A stretch of 8,036 nucleotides of DNA, from the NCBI GenBank assembly GCA_016202865.1, contig JACQNV010000039.1:1-8036 (forward strand). The letters are read 5' to 3'. How positions within the stretch are numbered: position 1 is the stretch's first letter; the number at the start of each line of letters is the position of its first letter. Source of the stretch: Candidatus Aenigmatarchaeota archaeon (GTDB lineage Archaea; Aenigmatarchaeota; Aenigmatarchaeia; QMZP01; JACQNV01). Shown piece after piece: positions 1 through 4,847 of the stretch. The position numbers and the translations under genes are program-made. The notes under the pieces were generated by a model. That model saw nothing but the letters and a program-made list of their open reading frames with translations, ran no database searches and was not told the origin of the DNA.

Positions 1-41
1 GCTAAGGGTCGAACTTGCAAAAATAATATAGAAGTGAGAAG

Positions 42-79
42 TTTTGGTCTTTCATTGTCGTGAAGAGGGGGCGGGATTA
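42..79 (+). repeat. 38-bp inverted-pair site, left copy
   Basis: This site is TTTTGGTCTT, then 13 variable bases, then GAGGGGGCGGGATTA. The same layout, with identical outer blocks and an identical 13-base gap, recurs in the opposite orientation at 1936-1973. The pair encloses the MFS and archaemetzincin-like genes. The middle contains a weak dyad (TTTCA, six bases, TGAA) next to the G-run. Its function is unknown: it could be a terminal inverted repeat, a recombination site, or a protein-binding box of the dyad-plus-G-run type used by Orc1/Cdc6. Confidence 0.7.
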
Positions 80-105
80 TTAATATCAAAATTTGGACTG
101 CACCT

Positions 106-1278
106 TTATGACTTCGATCTATACATTCTAAAAAAGTACGGGATTCCTAAAACTAAGGTAAATAGTCCGAGAGCCAAAAACATATTCTGGACAGTAATGA
201 AATCTATCATGACGCCAACTGTTATCGATGTAACTAAAAATCCAATGTTTGCAATAAAACTTTGTATAGAGAGTATAGTTGCCCTCTGTGAAGATTTGAC
301 ATTATGATTGATATAGTTGTTAATTATCATTTCTTTAAAGTCCCTATTTACATATAGAAGAATTATTACAATCAATATCACGGGCACTCTTGTTAACCAC
401 AACAACAAAAACATGATTCCCTGTGCGATTGTAATCAAGAAAAACGAATTTTTCTCTCCAACTTTTTCTTCTATTTTATATGCAAAAGCTGAGATCAGAC
501 TAGCTAAACCATATATAAGTGGAAATATTATGCTAAATGTTGCTACATTAAAACCAATATCAACCAAATGCGGCTGCAAAAGGAATGTATTCAGTATGAA
601 CATTGGAATAGCCGTGATTATGGAAAAAAAGACAAGCCATTTTATGAATTTGTGGGCCATCGCATACCTCATACTTTTCTTTATCTGGACATAATAGGTT
701 TTTATTGAATCGCCACTCTTTCTCATTTTTGGCTCTTTCATTACTAGGAAAAACAACGAAGCCAGAAATAATGATATTCCATAAGCAAAGTATGGGAATC
801 TCACATCTGCAACGAACAAAATCGGACCTATAAACAGGCCTATCAATAATGTAGCCGTGGAGACTAATTTTAGTCTTCCCTTTATTTTTAAGTATGATTT
901 TTGTTTTCTTAAATCCCGCAACGTATCGTATAGCAATGCGTCTGATGCTCCTGATTGAAATGCATCGCCAACTGCCCATAGAGCATAACCGATCAAAAAA
1001 CCGGTTATTGTGGTGGAAAATCCTATCCACAGCATAGCTATTGCAGATACGGCAAACCCTAAAAACATCGATGGTTTTCGTCCCAAAATATCTGCAATTG
1101 CGCCAGTTGGTATTTCAAAAATAATAATAACTGCAGCAAAGATGAAATCCAAAATTCCAATTCCTGTATAATTGATATTAAAGTGTTGCAGATACAGAAC
1201 TATGATTGGCAATATAAACCAGAATCCCTTCAGCCCTTCAATAACATAAAATTTCCATATGTTCGATTCGATTGGCAT
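106..1278 (-). CDS. MFS-type multidrug/solute transporter
   Basis: This is a polytopic inner-membrane transporter of the major facilitator superfamily, about 390 residues, the usual length for a 12-helix member. Hydrophobic segments run through the whole protein. Between helices 2 and 3 lies the MFS signature loop, EIPTGAIADILGRKP (about residues 57-69), which is the G-x-x-x-D-x-x-G-R-K motif needed for the conformational switch. The substrate cannot be told from sequence; efflux of small molecules is typical for this soluble-partner-free type. I start at ATG 1278. A TTG three codons upstream (1287) is also open, but no ribosome site marks it. A TATA-like TCTATAATAA lies about 35 nt upstream inside an 18-bp dyad, which predicts an almost leaderless mRNA. 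The archaemetzincin-like gene is 77 bp upstream on the same strand. Confidence 0.85.
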   Translation of the reverse strand: MPIESNIWKFYVIEGLKGFWFILPIIVLYLQHFNINYTGIGILDFIFAAVIIIFEIPTGAIADILGRKPSMFLGFAVSAIAMLWIGFSTTITGFLIGYALWAVGDAFQSGASDALLYDTLRDLRKQKSYLKIKGRLKLVSTATLLIGLFIGPILFVADVRFPYFAYGISLFLASLFFLVMKEPKMRKSGDSIKTYYVQIKKSMRYAMAHKFIKWLVFFSIITAIPMFILNTFLLQPHLVDIGFNVATFSIIFPLIYGLASLISAFAYKIEEKVGEKNSFFLITIAQGIMFLLLWLTRVPVILIVIILLYVNRDFKEMIINNYINHNVKSSQRATILSIQSFIANIGFLVTSITVGVMIDFITVQNMFLALGLFTLVLGIPYFFRMYRSKS

Positions 1279-1300
1279 AGCAGTCAATAAAACTATGATT

Positions 1301-1318
1301 GTCTATCTTATTATAGAC
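1301..1318 (-). promoter_or_regulatory. Dyad overlapping the TATA box of the MFS gene
   Basis: GTCTAT and ATAGAC form perfect 6-bp arms around a 6-bp spacer. The minus-strand sequence TCTATAATAA within it is the best TATA candidate for the transporter gene, 25-37 nt from its ATG. A repressor dimer bound here would block TBP. The pairing of dyad and TATA repeats the design seen at 1910-1931 for the neighbouring gene, although the two dyads have different sequences. Confidence 0.45.
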
Positions 1319-1322
1319 CCGA

Positions 1323-1358
1323 CAAAAATAATAAAAAGATTACAGAACTAAAAAATTA
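1323..1358 (-). terminator. Oligo-T termination region after the archaemetzincin-like gene
   Basis: On the minus strand the stop codon of the upstream gene runs straight into TTTTTT (1350-1355). A second T-rich stretch, CTTTTTATTATTTTTG, follows at 1323-1338. There is no hairpin. Archaeal RNA polymerase terminates on oligo-T runs alone, so these are plausible terminators. The second stretch could also contribute to the promoter of the transporter gene. Confidence 0.45.
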
Positions 1359-1886
1359 TGAAGAGGATAATGTTGATTGTATACTTTCCCAACAACCATC
1401 GCAATATCCAACATCCTCTACGCTTTCGAAGTCTGGTGTATTCCGAAGTTTGCCTTGCATTGCACATGGTATTTCCGGATTCATGTGATGTGTATCAACA
1501 CCCAGTGCATGTCCCAATTCTTCCATTGCCGTTGAAATTAAATCTGTGTCGTCTGGTCTCATATATTCACTTGTGACATCATTATAATTTGTTACGAGAC
1601 ATCTATTACCACGTCGTCTTCCGCCTATTCTGCCAGCAACGATATCTATTAAATTTTTGCTCACATAGACAATACTTAAAGTGTTGGGTTCTGGTTCTGG
1701 CAATGCGTCTAGGACACTGTCTGCCCACCAAAAATATCTATGCCCTTCTACCTTTTTTGGATCCATCCGACCACGATATTCGTATCCCTCTGTAAATATC
1801 TCCCTCATTCTGGGAACTCTGATTAACTGCTCTGCGTACGCTCTGCAGTTCCCTTTGAATTTTAATTCCATGACCAATAATCTCAT
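1356..1886 (-). CDS. Archaemetzincin-like protein with altered zinc ligands
   Basis: The protein has 176 residues, near the usual archaemetzincin length. The family is defined by HExxHxxGxxH, a downstream Cys-x-Met and a late CxxC. Here the equivalents are EELGHALGVDTHH (122-134), CAM (141-143) and CDGC (162-165). About 18 residues separate the Met from CxxC, close to the family spacing. The catalytic Glu (E123) and second His (H126) are kept. The first His is Glu122, and the third ligand position is Thr132, followed by two His. Zinc binding is therefore either rearranged or lost, and the protein may be a pseudo-protease. There is no signal peptide, so it is probably cytosolic. The start at ATG 1886 is fixed by GAGGTA five bases upstream and a TATA box about 40 nt upstream. 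A generic gluzincin/matrixin relative is the alternative. Confidence 0.65.
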   Translation of the reverse strand: MRLLVMELKFKGNCRAYAEQLIRVPRMREIFTEGYEYRGRMDPKKVEGHRYFWWADSVLDALPEPEPNTLSIVYVSKNLIDIVAGRIGGRRRGNRCLVTNYNDVTSEYMRPDDTDLISTAMEELGHALGVDTHHMNPEIPCAMQGKLRNTPDFESVEDVGYCDGCWESIQSTLSSS

Positions 1887-1891
1887 GCTTT

Positions 1892-1935
1892 ACCTCATAG
1901 ATATTACTATTATATAGTAGCTACTATATAAAGCT
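1892..1935 (-). promoter_or_regulatory. Promoter with 22-bp palindrome over the TATA box
   Basis: On the minus strand TTTATATA (1925-1932) is a textbook archaeal TATA box. A start about 25 nt downstream would leave a leader of some 15 nt carrying the ribosome site GAGGT (1892-1896), five bases before ATG 1886. The TATA box overlaps a perfect 22-bp palindrome at 1910-1931, centred on TAG/CTA. That is the arrangement of a repressor operator which excludes TBP. The 38-bp site at 1936-1973 abuts it directly upstream. Confidence 0.7.
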
Positions 1936-1973
1936 TAATCCCGCCCCCTCAAGTCGTCTAGAGAAGACCAAAA
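1936..1973 (-). repeat. 38-bp inverted-pair site, right copy
   Basis: Read on the minus strand, this is TTTTGGTCTT, 13 bases, GAGGGGGCGGGATTA, matching the site at 42-79 in the opposite orientation. The outer 25 positions are identical and the 13-base middle is mostly different. It lies immediately upstream of the archaemetzincin-like promoter. It could therefore be an upstream activator site as well as an element end. Confidence 0.7.
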
Positions 1974-1993
1974 TTGAAACTAAGTTGTCTTAT

Positions 1994-2014
1994 GCTCCCA
2001 CGCTAGTGGCGAGC
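1994..2014 (-). terminator. Stem-loop after the 82-residue membrane protein gene
   Basis: GCTC+CCAC pairs with GTGG+GAGC around a GCTA loop, with one bulged C. This is an 8-bp GC-rich stem that begins 5 nt past the stop codon of the gene at 2019-2267. No T-run follows, so it may act in 3' end formation or mRNA stability rather than as a bacterial-style terminator. Its left arm also belongs to the 9-bp block shared with 2323-2331. Confidence 0.45.
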
Positions 2015-2018
2015 GAAC

Positions 2019-2267
2019 TTATCTTACTTCATTGTGTTCGCGAAGAGTTTCCGGAGCCGAGTTTGTTTCTTTTCTTCTCCACCTATAATAACTATAAGTT
2101 GTTAATGCTGCGGAAACAATTCCAGATGTAGCAGCACTCCAATAATTACCTTTAGATAATTCTCCTGCACCAGCGCTTAATAACACACCTGTAAAAAAGC
2201 CATATGCATATGCAGAATCATTAAACCAATTTGCAATTCTTTCTCCACGCTCTCTTCCTCTTGACAT
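2019..2267 (-). CDS. Small two-helix membrane protein, unknown function
   Basis: I do not recognise this 82-residue protein. An Arg-rich N-terminus (MSRGRERGER) precedes two hydrophobic, Gly/Ala/Ser-rich segments at about 19-36 and 42-61, joined by a short GELSKGN turn. Then come the basic cluster RWRRK and a polar tail. By the positive-inside rule both ends face the cytoplasm and the protein is a helical hairpin. Holin-like or superinfection-type membrane peptides have this shape, but no sequence motif supports such a role. ATG 2267 has no ribosome site. AT-rich TATA-like sequence lies 10-30 nt upstream (GCTTAAATTT and TATATTTAAT), which suits a leaderless mRNA. Inverted repeats bracket the gene, suggesting that it moved as a unit. 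Confidence 0.6.
   Translation of the reverse strand: MSRGRERGERIANWFNDSAYAYGFFTGVLLSAGAGELSKGNYWSAATSGIVSAALTTYSYYRWRRKETNSAPETLREHNEVR
2048..2058 (+). repeat. Inverted repeat, left block (TTTCCGGAGCC)
   Basis: The 11-mer TTTCCGGAGCC lies inside the 3' end of the small membrane protein gene. It is matched perfectly in inverse orientation at 2310-2320. Upstream of it, CTTATGCTC (1989-1997) is likewise matched by GAGCATAAG at 2323-2331. The two blocks occur in the same order on both sides, but 50 bp apart here and only 2 bp apart on the right. Confidence 0.6.
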
Positions 2268-2309
2268 AATATAATTAAATATACATTTTGGTAAATTTAA
2301 GCTTTACGA

Positions 2310-2331
2310 GGCTCCGGAAATTGAGCATAAG
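2310..2331 (-). repeat. Inverted repeat, right block
   Basis: On the minus strand this reads CTTATGCTC, AA, TTTCCGGAGCC, the compact version of the split pair at 1989-2058. It sits between the recombinase stop codon (2352) and the small membrane protein gene. With the left copy it delimits a unit of about 340 bp holding that gene alone. Confidence 0.6.
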
Positions 2332-2351
2332 AGACTTTTAATGGAATCTGT

Positions 2352-3287
2352 CTATTCGAGGTTATTTTGGGCTTTATTTTGACATTGGGGGTTATTTTGG
2401 ATATTTACTGGTTGACGAGTCTGAAAATTTTGGTTATTTTGTTCATTGTATAATTGGTCTATCGGGCTTTTCACCTTAATTAAAGTTGGCGCGGATGTAT
2501 GTAGGTAGATTAGTGTAGTCTCTGGACTTTTGTGGCCAAGCAGGCCTTGGACCTCTGAGACTGAGTAGCCGTTTTCAATAAGATGGGTTGCGAAAGAATG
2601 TCTCAGTGCGTGAGGACTTACTCTTTTGCCTATTTTGGATTTTCTCGAGGCCTTTTCCAAGATTTTCTGTAGGCTGCTTATGTTGTATTTCATTTTTTTA
2701 TTGTTGGAAAATAGGCAGACCTCTGGGCACAGTTTCTCTTCAGTTATTAGGTTGTGCATCTTAGTTTTCAAACTTTCTGCGAGAATAAACAATCTATCTT
2801 TGTTTCCTTTTCCTCTGCGAACCCAACCATAACTGTTTTCAATATTCAAATCTTTCACGGTTAAATTAACGAGCTCCGAAACCCGAAGGCCGGAGGAGTA
2901 GAGAAATTCGATCATCAATCTGTGCTTTTGGTTTTCAATTGACTCGAACAATTTTTTAATCTCGTCTTTTGCCAATATAGCAGGTATCTTCTCGGGAACT
3001 TTGGAATAACTTATGTTTATCCAAATCCTTTTATCCAGAACATTTTGAAAAAGGAATCTTATTGCCATGTGGTAGACATTCATAGTGCTTCCTGATCTTT
3101 CTCTTTCAGAAAGGGTTTCCAGAAATAATCGGACATCTTTCTTGCCTATTCTGTCCAAGCCTTTACCAGTAAATCTCAGGAATCTTTCAATACAATAAGT
3201 GTAAGTTTTGATTGTTTTTGGACTGTAGCCTCTCCTCTTGCATTCTTTTTCAAGGGATGACTTCCAATTAATGGGAATATAGGACAT
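2352..3287 (-). CDS. xerA: XerA-like tyrosine recombinase/integrase
   Basis: This is a site-specific tyrosine recombinase that cuts and rejoins DNA through a 3'-phosphotyrosine. From ATG 3287 it has 311 residues. The SAM-like core-binding domain covers about 8-95 and the catalytic domain about 105-280. All six active-site residues are present: R135 (SGLRVSEL), K160 (RGKGNKDR), H226 and R229 (HALRHSFATHL), H252 (LLGHKS) and Y261. Archaeal XerA proteins are usually about 280-290 residues. The extra C-terminal part is an Asn/Gln-rich tail (about 281-311), absent from ordinary Xer proteins. A GTG start four codons upstream (3299) is possible, but ATG 3287 is better placed relative to the SD-like GAGTGA. 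It may resolve chromosome dimers or mobilise this island; the repeats around it favour mobility. The name rests on archaeal context and the complete active site. Confidence 0.88.
   Translation of the reverse strand: MSYIPINWKSSLEKECKRRGYSPKTIKTYTYCIERFLRFTGKGLDRIGKKDVRLFLETLSERERSGSTMNVYHMAIRFLFQNVLDKRIWINISYSKVPEKIPAILAKDEIKKLFESIENQKHRLMIEFLYSSGLRVSELVNLTVKDLNIENSYGWVRRGKGNKDRLFILAESLKTKMHNLITEEKLCPEVCLFSNNKKMKYNISSLQKILEKASRKSKIGKRVSPHALRHSFATHLIENGYSVSEVQGLLGHKSPETTLIYLHTSAPTLIKVKSPIDQLYNEQNNQNFQTRQPVNIQNNPQCQNKAQNNLE
2360..2441 (-). repeat. Three direct GGTTATTTTG repeats in the recombinase tail
   Basis: GGTTATTTTGG occurs at 2360-2370 and 2390-2400, and GGTTATTTTG at 2432-2441. The spacings are 30 and 42 bp, all in the same codon frame and each encoding Gln-Asn-Asn. 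The tail appears to have grown by in-frame repeat expansion, or the repeats are DNA sites embedded in the gene. Confidence 0.55.
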
Positions 3288-3327
3288 ATGTTCTCTCACT
3301 CAATCTGAACTTTGGGACACTCTAAAC

Positions 3328-3348
3328 TCGTGCGGCTTTGCTGCACGA
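3328..3348. repeat. Imperfect dyad just upstream of the recombinase gene
   Basis: TCGTGC and GCACGA are perfect arms. Between them lie one mismatch, a GC/GC pair and a TTT loop, 21 bp in all, 41 bp upstream of the recombinase ATG. The sequence can form a hairpin (end of the toxin mRNA) or be a binding or core site for the recombinase. A short direct repeat, AAGGCT at 3384 and 3394 (10-bp period), lies beside it. Confidence 0.4.
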
Positions 3349-3414
3349 AAGTATGCTATGACACACGATTTTGCAGAAGCTGGAAGGCTCTAAAAGGCTA
3401 CATAACTCTGAAAA

Positions 3415-3756
3415 TTACTGATCTGGATCTACTATTTTCTGTAAAACACCTAGAACTTTTGTTAGGGCATTTTTGTTGACAGTTGCTATTGTTTTTAATA
3501 TTAGAGATTTTTTAACTTTGAGAATGTTTTCTACCTTTATTGAGCTTTGTTGGTGTAGATATCCTATTTCGATATCTTTTTGGTCTAGTAAAACAGAATG
3601 TTTTGATTTATCAATTGCAGATGTAATGGCACAGGCAATCACATCTTCGCTTGGTTTGTTGAAATGGTCATTTGAGATTATAATAGCTGGCCTTACTTTT
3701 AGGCCTGTTTGGTCTGAGAATGGAAAGGGGAGCAAAACTATATCTCTTTGGTTCAT
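3415..3756 (-). CDS. mazF: MazF/PemK-family endoribonuclease toxin
   Basis: This 113-residue toxin belongs to the MazF/PemK family, whose members cleave mRNA at short sequences and are held inactive by a partner antitoxin. The N-terminal motif RDIVLLPFPFSD (4-15) followed by GLKVRPAIIIS (18-28) is the family hallmark. ITSAID (44-49) and the QQSSIKVENIL stretch (69-79) provide the remaining core strands. The start at ATG 3756 overlaps the antitoxin stop codon in an ATGA arrangement, so translation is coupled. An upstream in-frame TTG (3771) would overlap the antitoxin more deeply and is less likely. Length is normal for the family and no key region is missing. It is transcribed only from the antitoxin promoter. 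Confidence 0.88.
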   Translation of the reverse strand: MNQRDIVLLPFPFSDQTGLKVRPAIIISNDHFNKPSEDVIACAITSAIDKSKHSVLLDQKDIEIGYLHQQSSIKVENILKVKKSLILKTIATVNKNALTKVLGVLQKIVDPDQ

Positions 3757-4019
3757 AAGTATTTTTTCCAAACTTCTTCATCTTTTGGATTGTCCCATAT
3801 ATCCTCGAGAGACTTTTGGGCAAGTAACATCCAGCCTATATCTTCCTTTCTTTTTTCGTCCTGTAATTGTTTGGTTACTTCCTCCTCTTTTTTTATCAAT
3901 AGGCCACCTTCTTTTTCAATCAAAACTAGCCTTGTGCCTTCCCTGATCCCTAACTCTTCCCTCATCTTTTCTGGAATTACTATCTGCCCTCTCGAAGAGA
4001 CATTGATAACTTCTATCAT
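3753..4019 (-). CDS. AbrB/MazE-type antitoxin
   Basis: This 88-residue antitoxin has an N-terminal SpoVT/AbrB swapped-hairpin DNA-binding domain. VINVSSRGQIVIPEKMREELGI (about 4-25, key residues S9-R10-G11-Q12 and the IP turn) is the signature. The C-terminal half (about 45-88) is charged, and its end, with the pattern SLxxxWxxxxDxxxW (70-84), is the usual extended segment that wraps around the toxin. A strong ribosome site, AGGAGGA, lies four bases upstream of ATG 4019. Its stop overlaps the mazF start by four bases. It should neutralise the toxin and repress its own operon at the palindrome upstream. A relic of a very similar tail occurs at 7110-7217. Confidence 0.88.
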   Translation of the reverse strand: MIEVINVSSRGQIVIPEKMREELGIREGTRLVLIEKEGGLLIKKEEEVTKQLQDEKRKEDIGWMLLAQKSLEDIWDNPKDEEVWKKYL

Positions 4020-4023
4020 AGAT

Positions 4024-4066
4024 TCCTCCTGTACTTATTAATAAGTATGAACTTACTTATAAAGCT
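4024..4066 (-). promoter_or_regulatory. Promoter and palindromic operator of the AbrB/MazF operon
   Basis: On the minus strand GCTTTATAAG (about 4056-4065) is the TATA box. A perfect 16-bp palindrome, TACTTATTAATAAGTA, spans 4032-4047, where the transcript should begin. More AAGT/ACTT half-sites lie between it and the TATA box. The ribosome site AGGAGGA is at 4024-4030. Binding of the AbrB antitoxin or the toxin-antitoxin complex to the palindrome would explain autoregulation; this is inferred from the family. Confidence 0.65.
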
Positions 4067-4071
4067 TTTGA

Positions 4072-4476
4072 TCACTCGATACATATTTGGTCTCCATTTA
4101 CAATCTCTGAAACACGCATACCGTATGTGGGGATGTAAACCATGTTACGCTGAAAAATAATAATGAGGAGCAGGGGTGGCGCCTGCTCCAATTAAATAGA
4201 AATTGGTTTGCACCATTTGTTTTGCTCGAAGTTTGCAAGAACATCACGGAAGAAGAAATGGATAGCTTGGAGTGTTGAGTCTGATCTAATTGCGGACAAA
4301 TATGATTTGATATCTGTTGTTTCCATGCCTGAAAGGGTGTTCAGGAATGTTTCTATTTGGGAGACATAAGTGTCTATTGATTTAAGTGTGTAGTTCTGGT
4401 TCACCATTTCTGAAACTACCATGTTGAGAAGGTCGCTGTGATTTGGGACTTCTATATATATCGATGGATTGTTCAT
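4072..4476 (-). pseudogene. Decayed tyrosine recombinase (core-binding domain plus arginine-box relic)
   Basis: The first 94 codons (4476-4192) encode an apparently intact SAM-like core-binding domain. NYTLKSIDTYVSQIETFL (28-45) matches the equivalent helix of the recombinase at 2352-3287 (GYSPKTIKTYTYCIERFL), and the end (FFFRDVL..EQNKW) matches its last helix. A TAA stop follows. In the same frame, about 27 codons later, comes YGMRVSEIVNGDQICIE and a stop at 4072-4074. This is the catalytic-arginine box of the family (GLRVSELVNL), shortened by a few residues. The Lys, HxxR, His and Tyr motifs are absent, so no strand transfer is possible. The 94-residue part could still be expressed as a DNA-binding fragment. 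The remainder ends at the toxin-antitoxin promoter. It starts 3 nt after the AT-hook gene. Confidence 0.75.
4167..4189. repeat. Perfect 8-bp-arm hairpin inside the recombinase relic
   Basis: GGAGCAGG and CCTGCTCC flank the 7-base loop GGTGGCG, directly after the TAA stop of the truncated recombinase. On the minus strand it is followed by TCATTATTATTTTTC, so it can act as a terminator for the AT-hook and core-domain transcript. It sits where the missing link between the recombinase domains should be. Confidence 0.55.
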
Positions 4477-4479
4477 AGT

Positions 4480-4629
4480 TCAATTGGAAAGTGGCAATGC
4501 CACCTTTGTGCTTTCTGTCACCTCGCTTGTTCTGTGTCCTTGGTTCTGTATATCAACTTTTCTAGGACGACCTCTTTTTACTTTATGCTCAGAAACTGTC
4601 TTGGTTTCTATACAAACTGTTGGTTCCAT
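4480..4629 (-). CDS. 49-residue AT-hook microprotein
   Basis: This short gene encodes 49 residues. The motif VKRGRPRKVD (17-26) contains the AT-hook core RGRP with basic neighbours, a peptide that binds the minor groove of AT-rich DNA. The rest is polar and rich in Thr, Ser, Glu and Lys, with no hydrophobic core, so it is probably disordered apart from the hook. It is supported as a real gene by a strong ribosome site, GAGGTGA, four bases before ATG 4629. It also stops only 3 nt before the start of the recombinase core domain. An accessory factor for recombination or nucleoid structure is a reasonable guess from the motif and neighbour only. Confidence 0.6.
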   Translation of the reverse strand: MEPTVCIETKTVSEHKVKRGRPRKVDIQNQGHRTSEVTESTKVALPLSN

Positions 4630-4776
4630 AAAATCACCTCATATAAAGAAGCGGATAGCGCAACTGGGCTGTCACAGCTTGAAACAATTTTGGGTTATTT
4701 CATGCCATCGACGCCGCACACGCATCACCGCCATCTTATTTAACACGGTGTTTTTGGCTGCCTTTATATTTAATGG
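4630..4776 (-). promoter_or_regulatory. Leader and probable promoter of the AT-hook gene
   Basis: The ribosome site GAGGTGA is at 4634-4640. The best TATA candidate on the minus strand is ATTAAATATAAAGG (about 4761-4774), which would give a leader of roughly 110 nt. That leader can encode a 20-codon reading frame beginning MAVMRVRRRW (ATG at 4734), with no ribosome site that I can see. A block resembling GCGGATAGCGCAAC at 4651-4664 is repeated in inverse and imperfect form at 4786-4800. Confidence 0.35.
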
Positions 4777-4782
4777 TAGGGG

Positions 4783-4812
4783 ACCGTTCCGCTATTCCGC
4801 TAGGAAAACGGT
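4783..4812. repeat. Dyad containing two tandem TTCCGCTA 8-mers
   Basis: ACCG, then TTCCGCTA twice in tandem, then GGAA, AA and CGGT. The ends pair as ACCG+TTCC with GGAA+CGGT around a two-base bulge. It lies 35 bp past the histidine kinase stop codon and upstream of the AT-hook promoter. It could be the end of the kinase mRNA, an iteron-like binding site or a recombination core. Confidence 0.45.
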
Positions 4813-4847
4813 ACATCTGTATTTCCAAAATTAGTTTAAGCATTAAA

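Noticed and set aside
42..79. C/D-box guide RNA or riboswitch at the 38-bp sites
   Set aside because: There are no C or D boxes, and the two sites do not keep base pairing in their variable cores, so a conserved RNA fold is not supported.
44..307. 87-codon plus-strand frame at the left edge
   Set aside because: It crosses the 38-bp repeat and the 3' end of the transporter gene. The sequence shows no family features.
560..1030. 156-codon minus-strand frame inside the transporter gene
   Set aside because: It is an alternative frame of the MFS gene, with no hydrophobic or motif logic of its own.
4669..4734. 20-codon leader frame MAVMRVRRRW... upstream of the AT-hook gene
   Set aside because: There is no ribosome site and no similarity to known leader peptides. 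It is kept only as a note in the leader entry.
4469..4834. Overlapping plus-strand frames of 101 and 121 codons
   Set aside because: They are antisense to the AT-hook gene and its leader. The translations are low-complexity, and no initiation signal is present.
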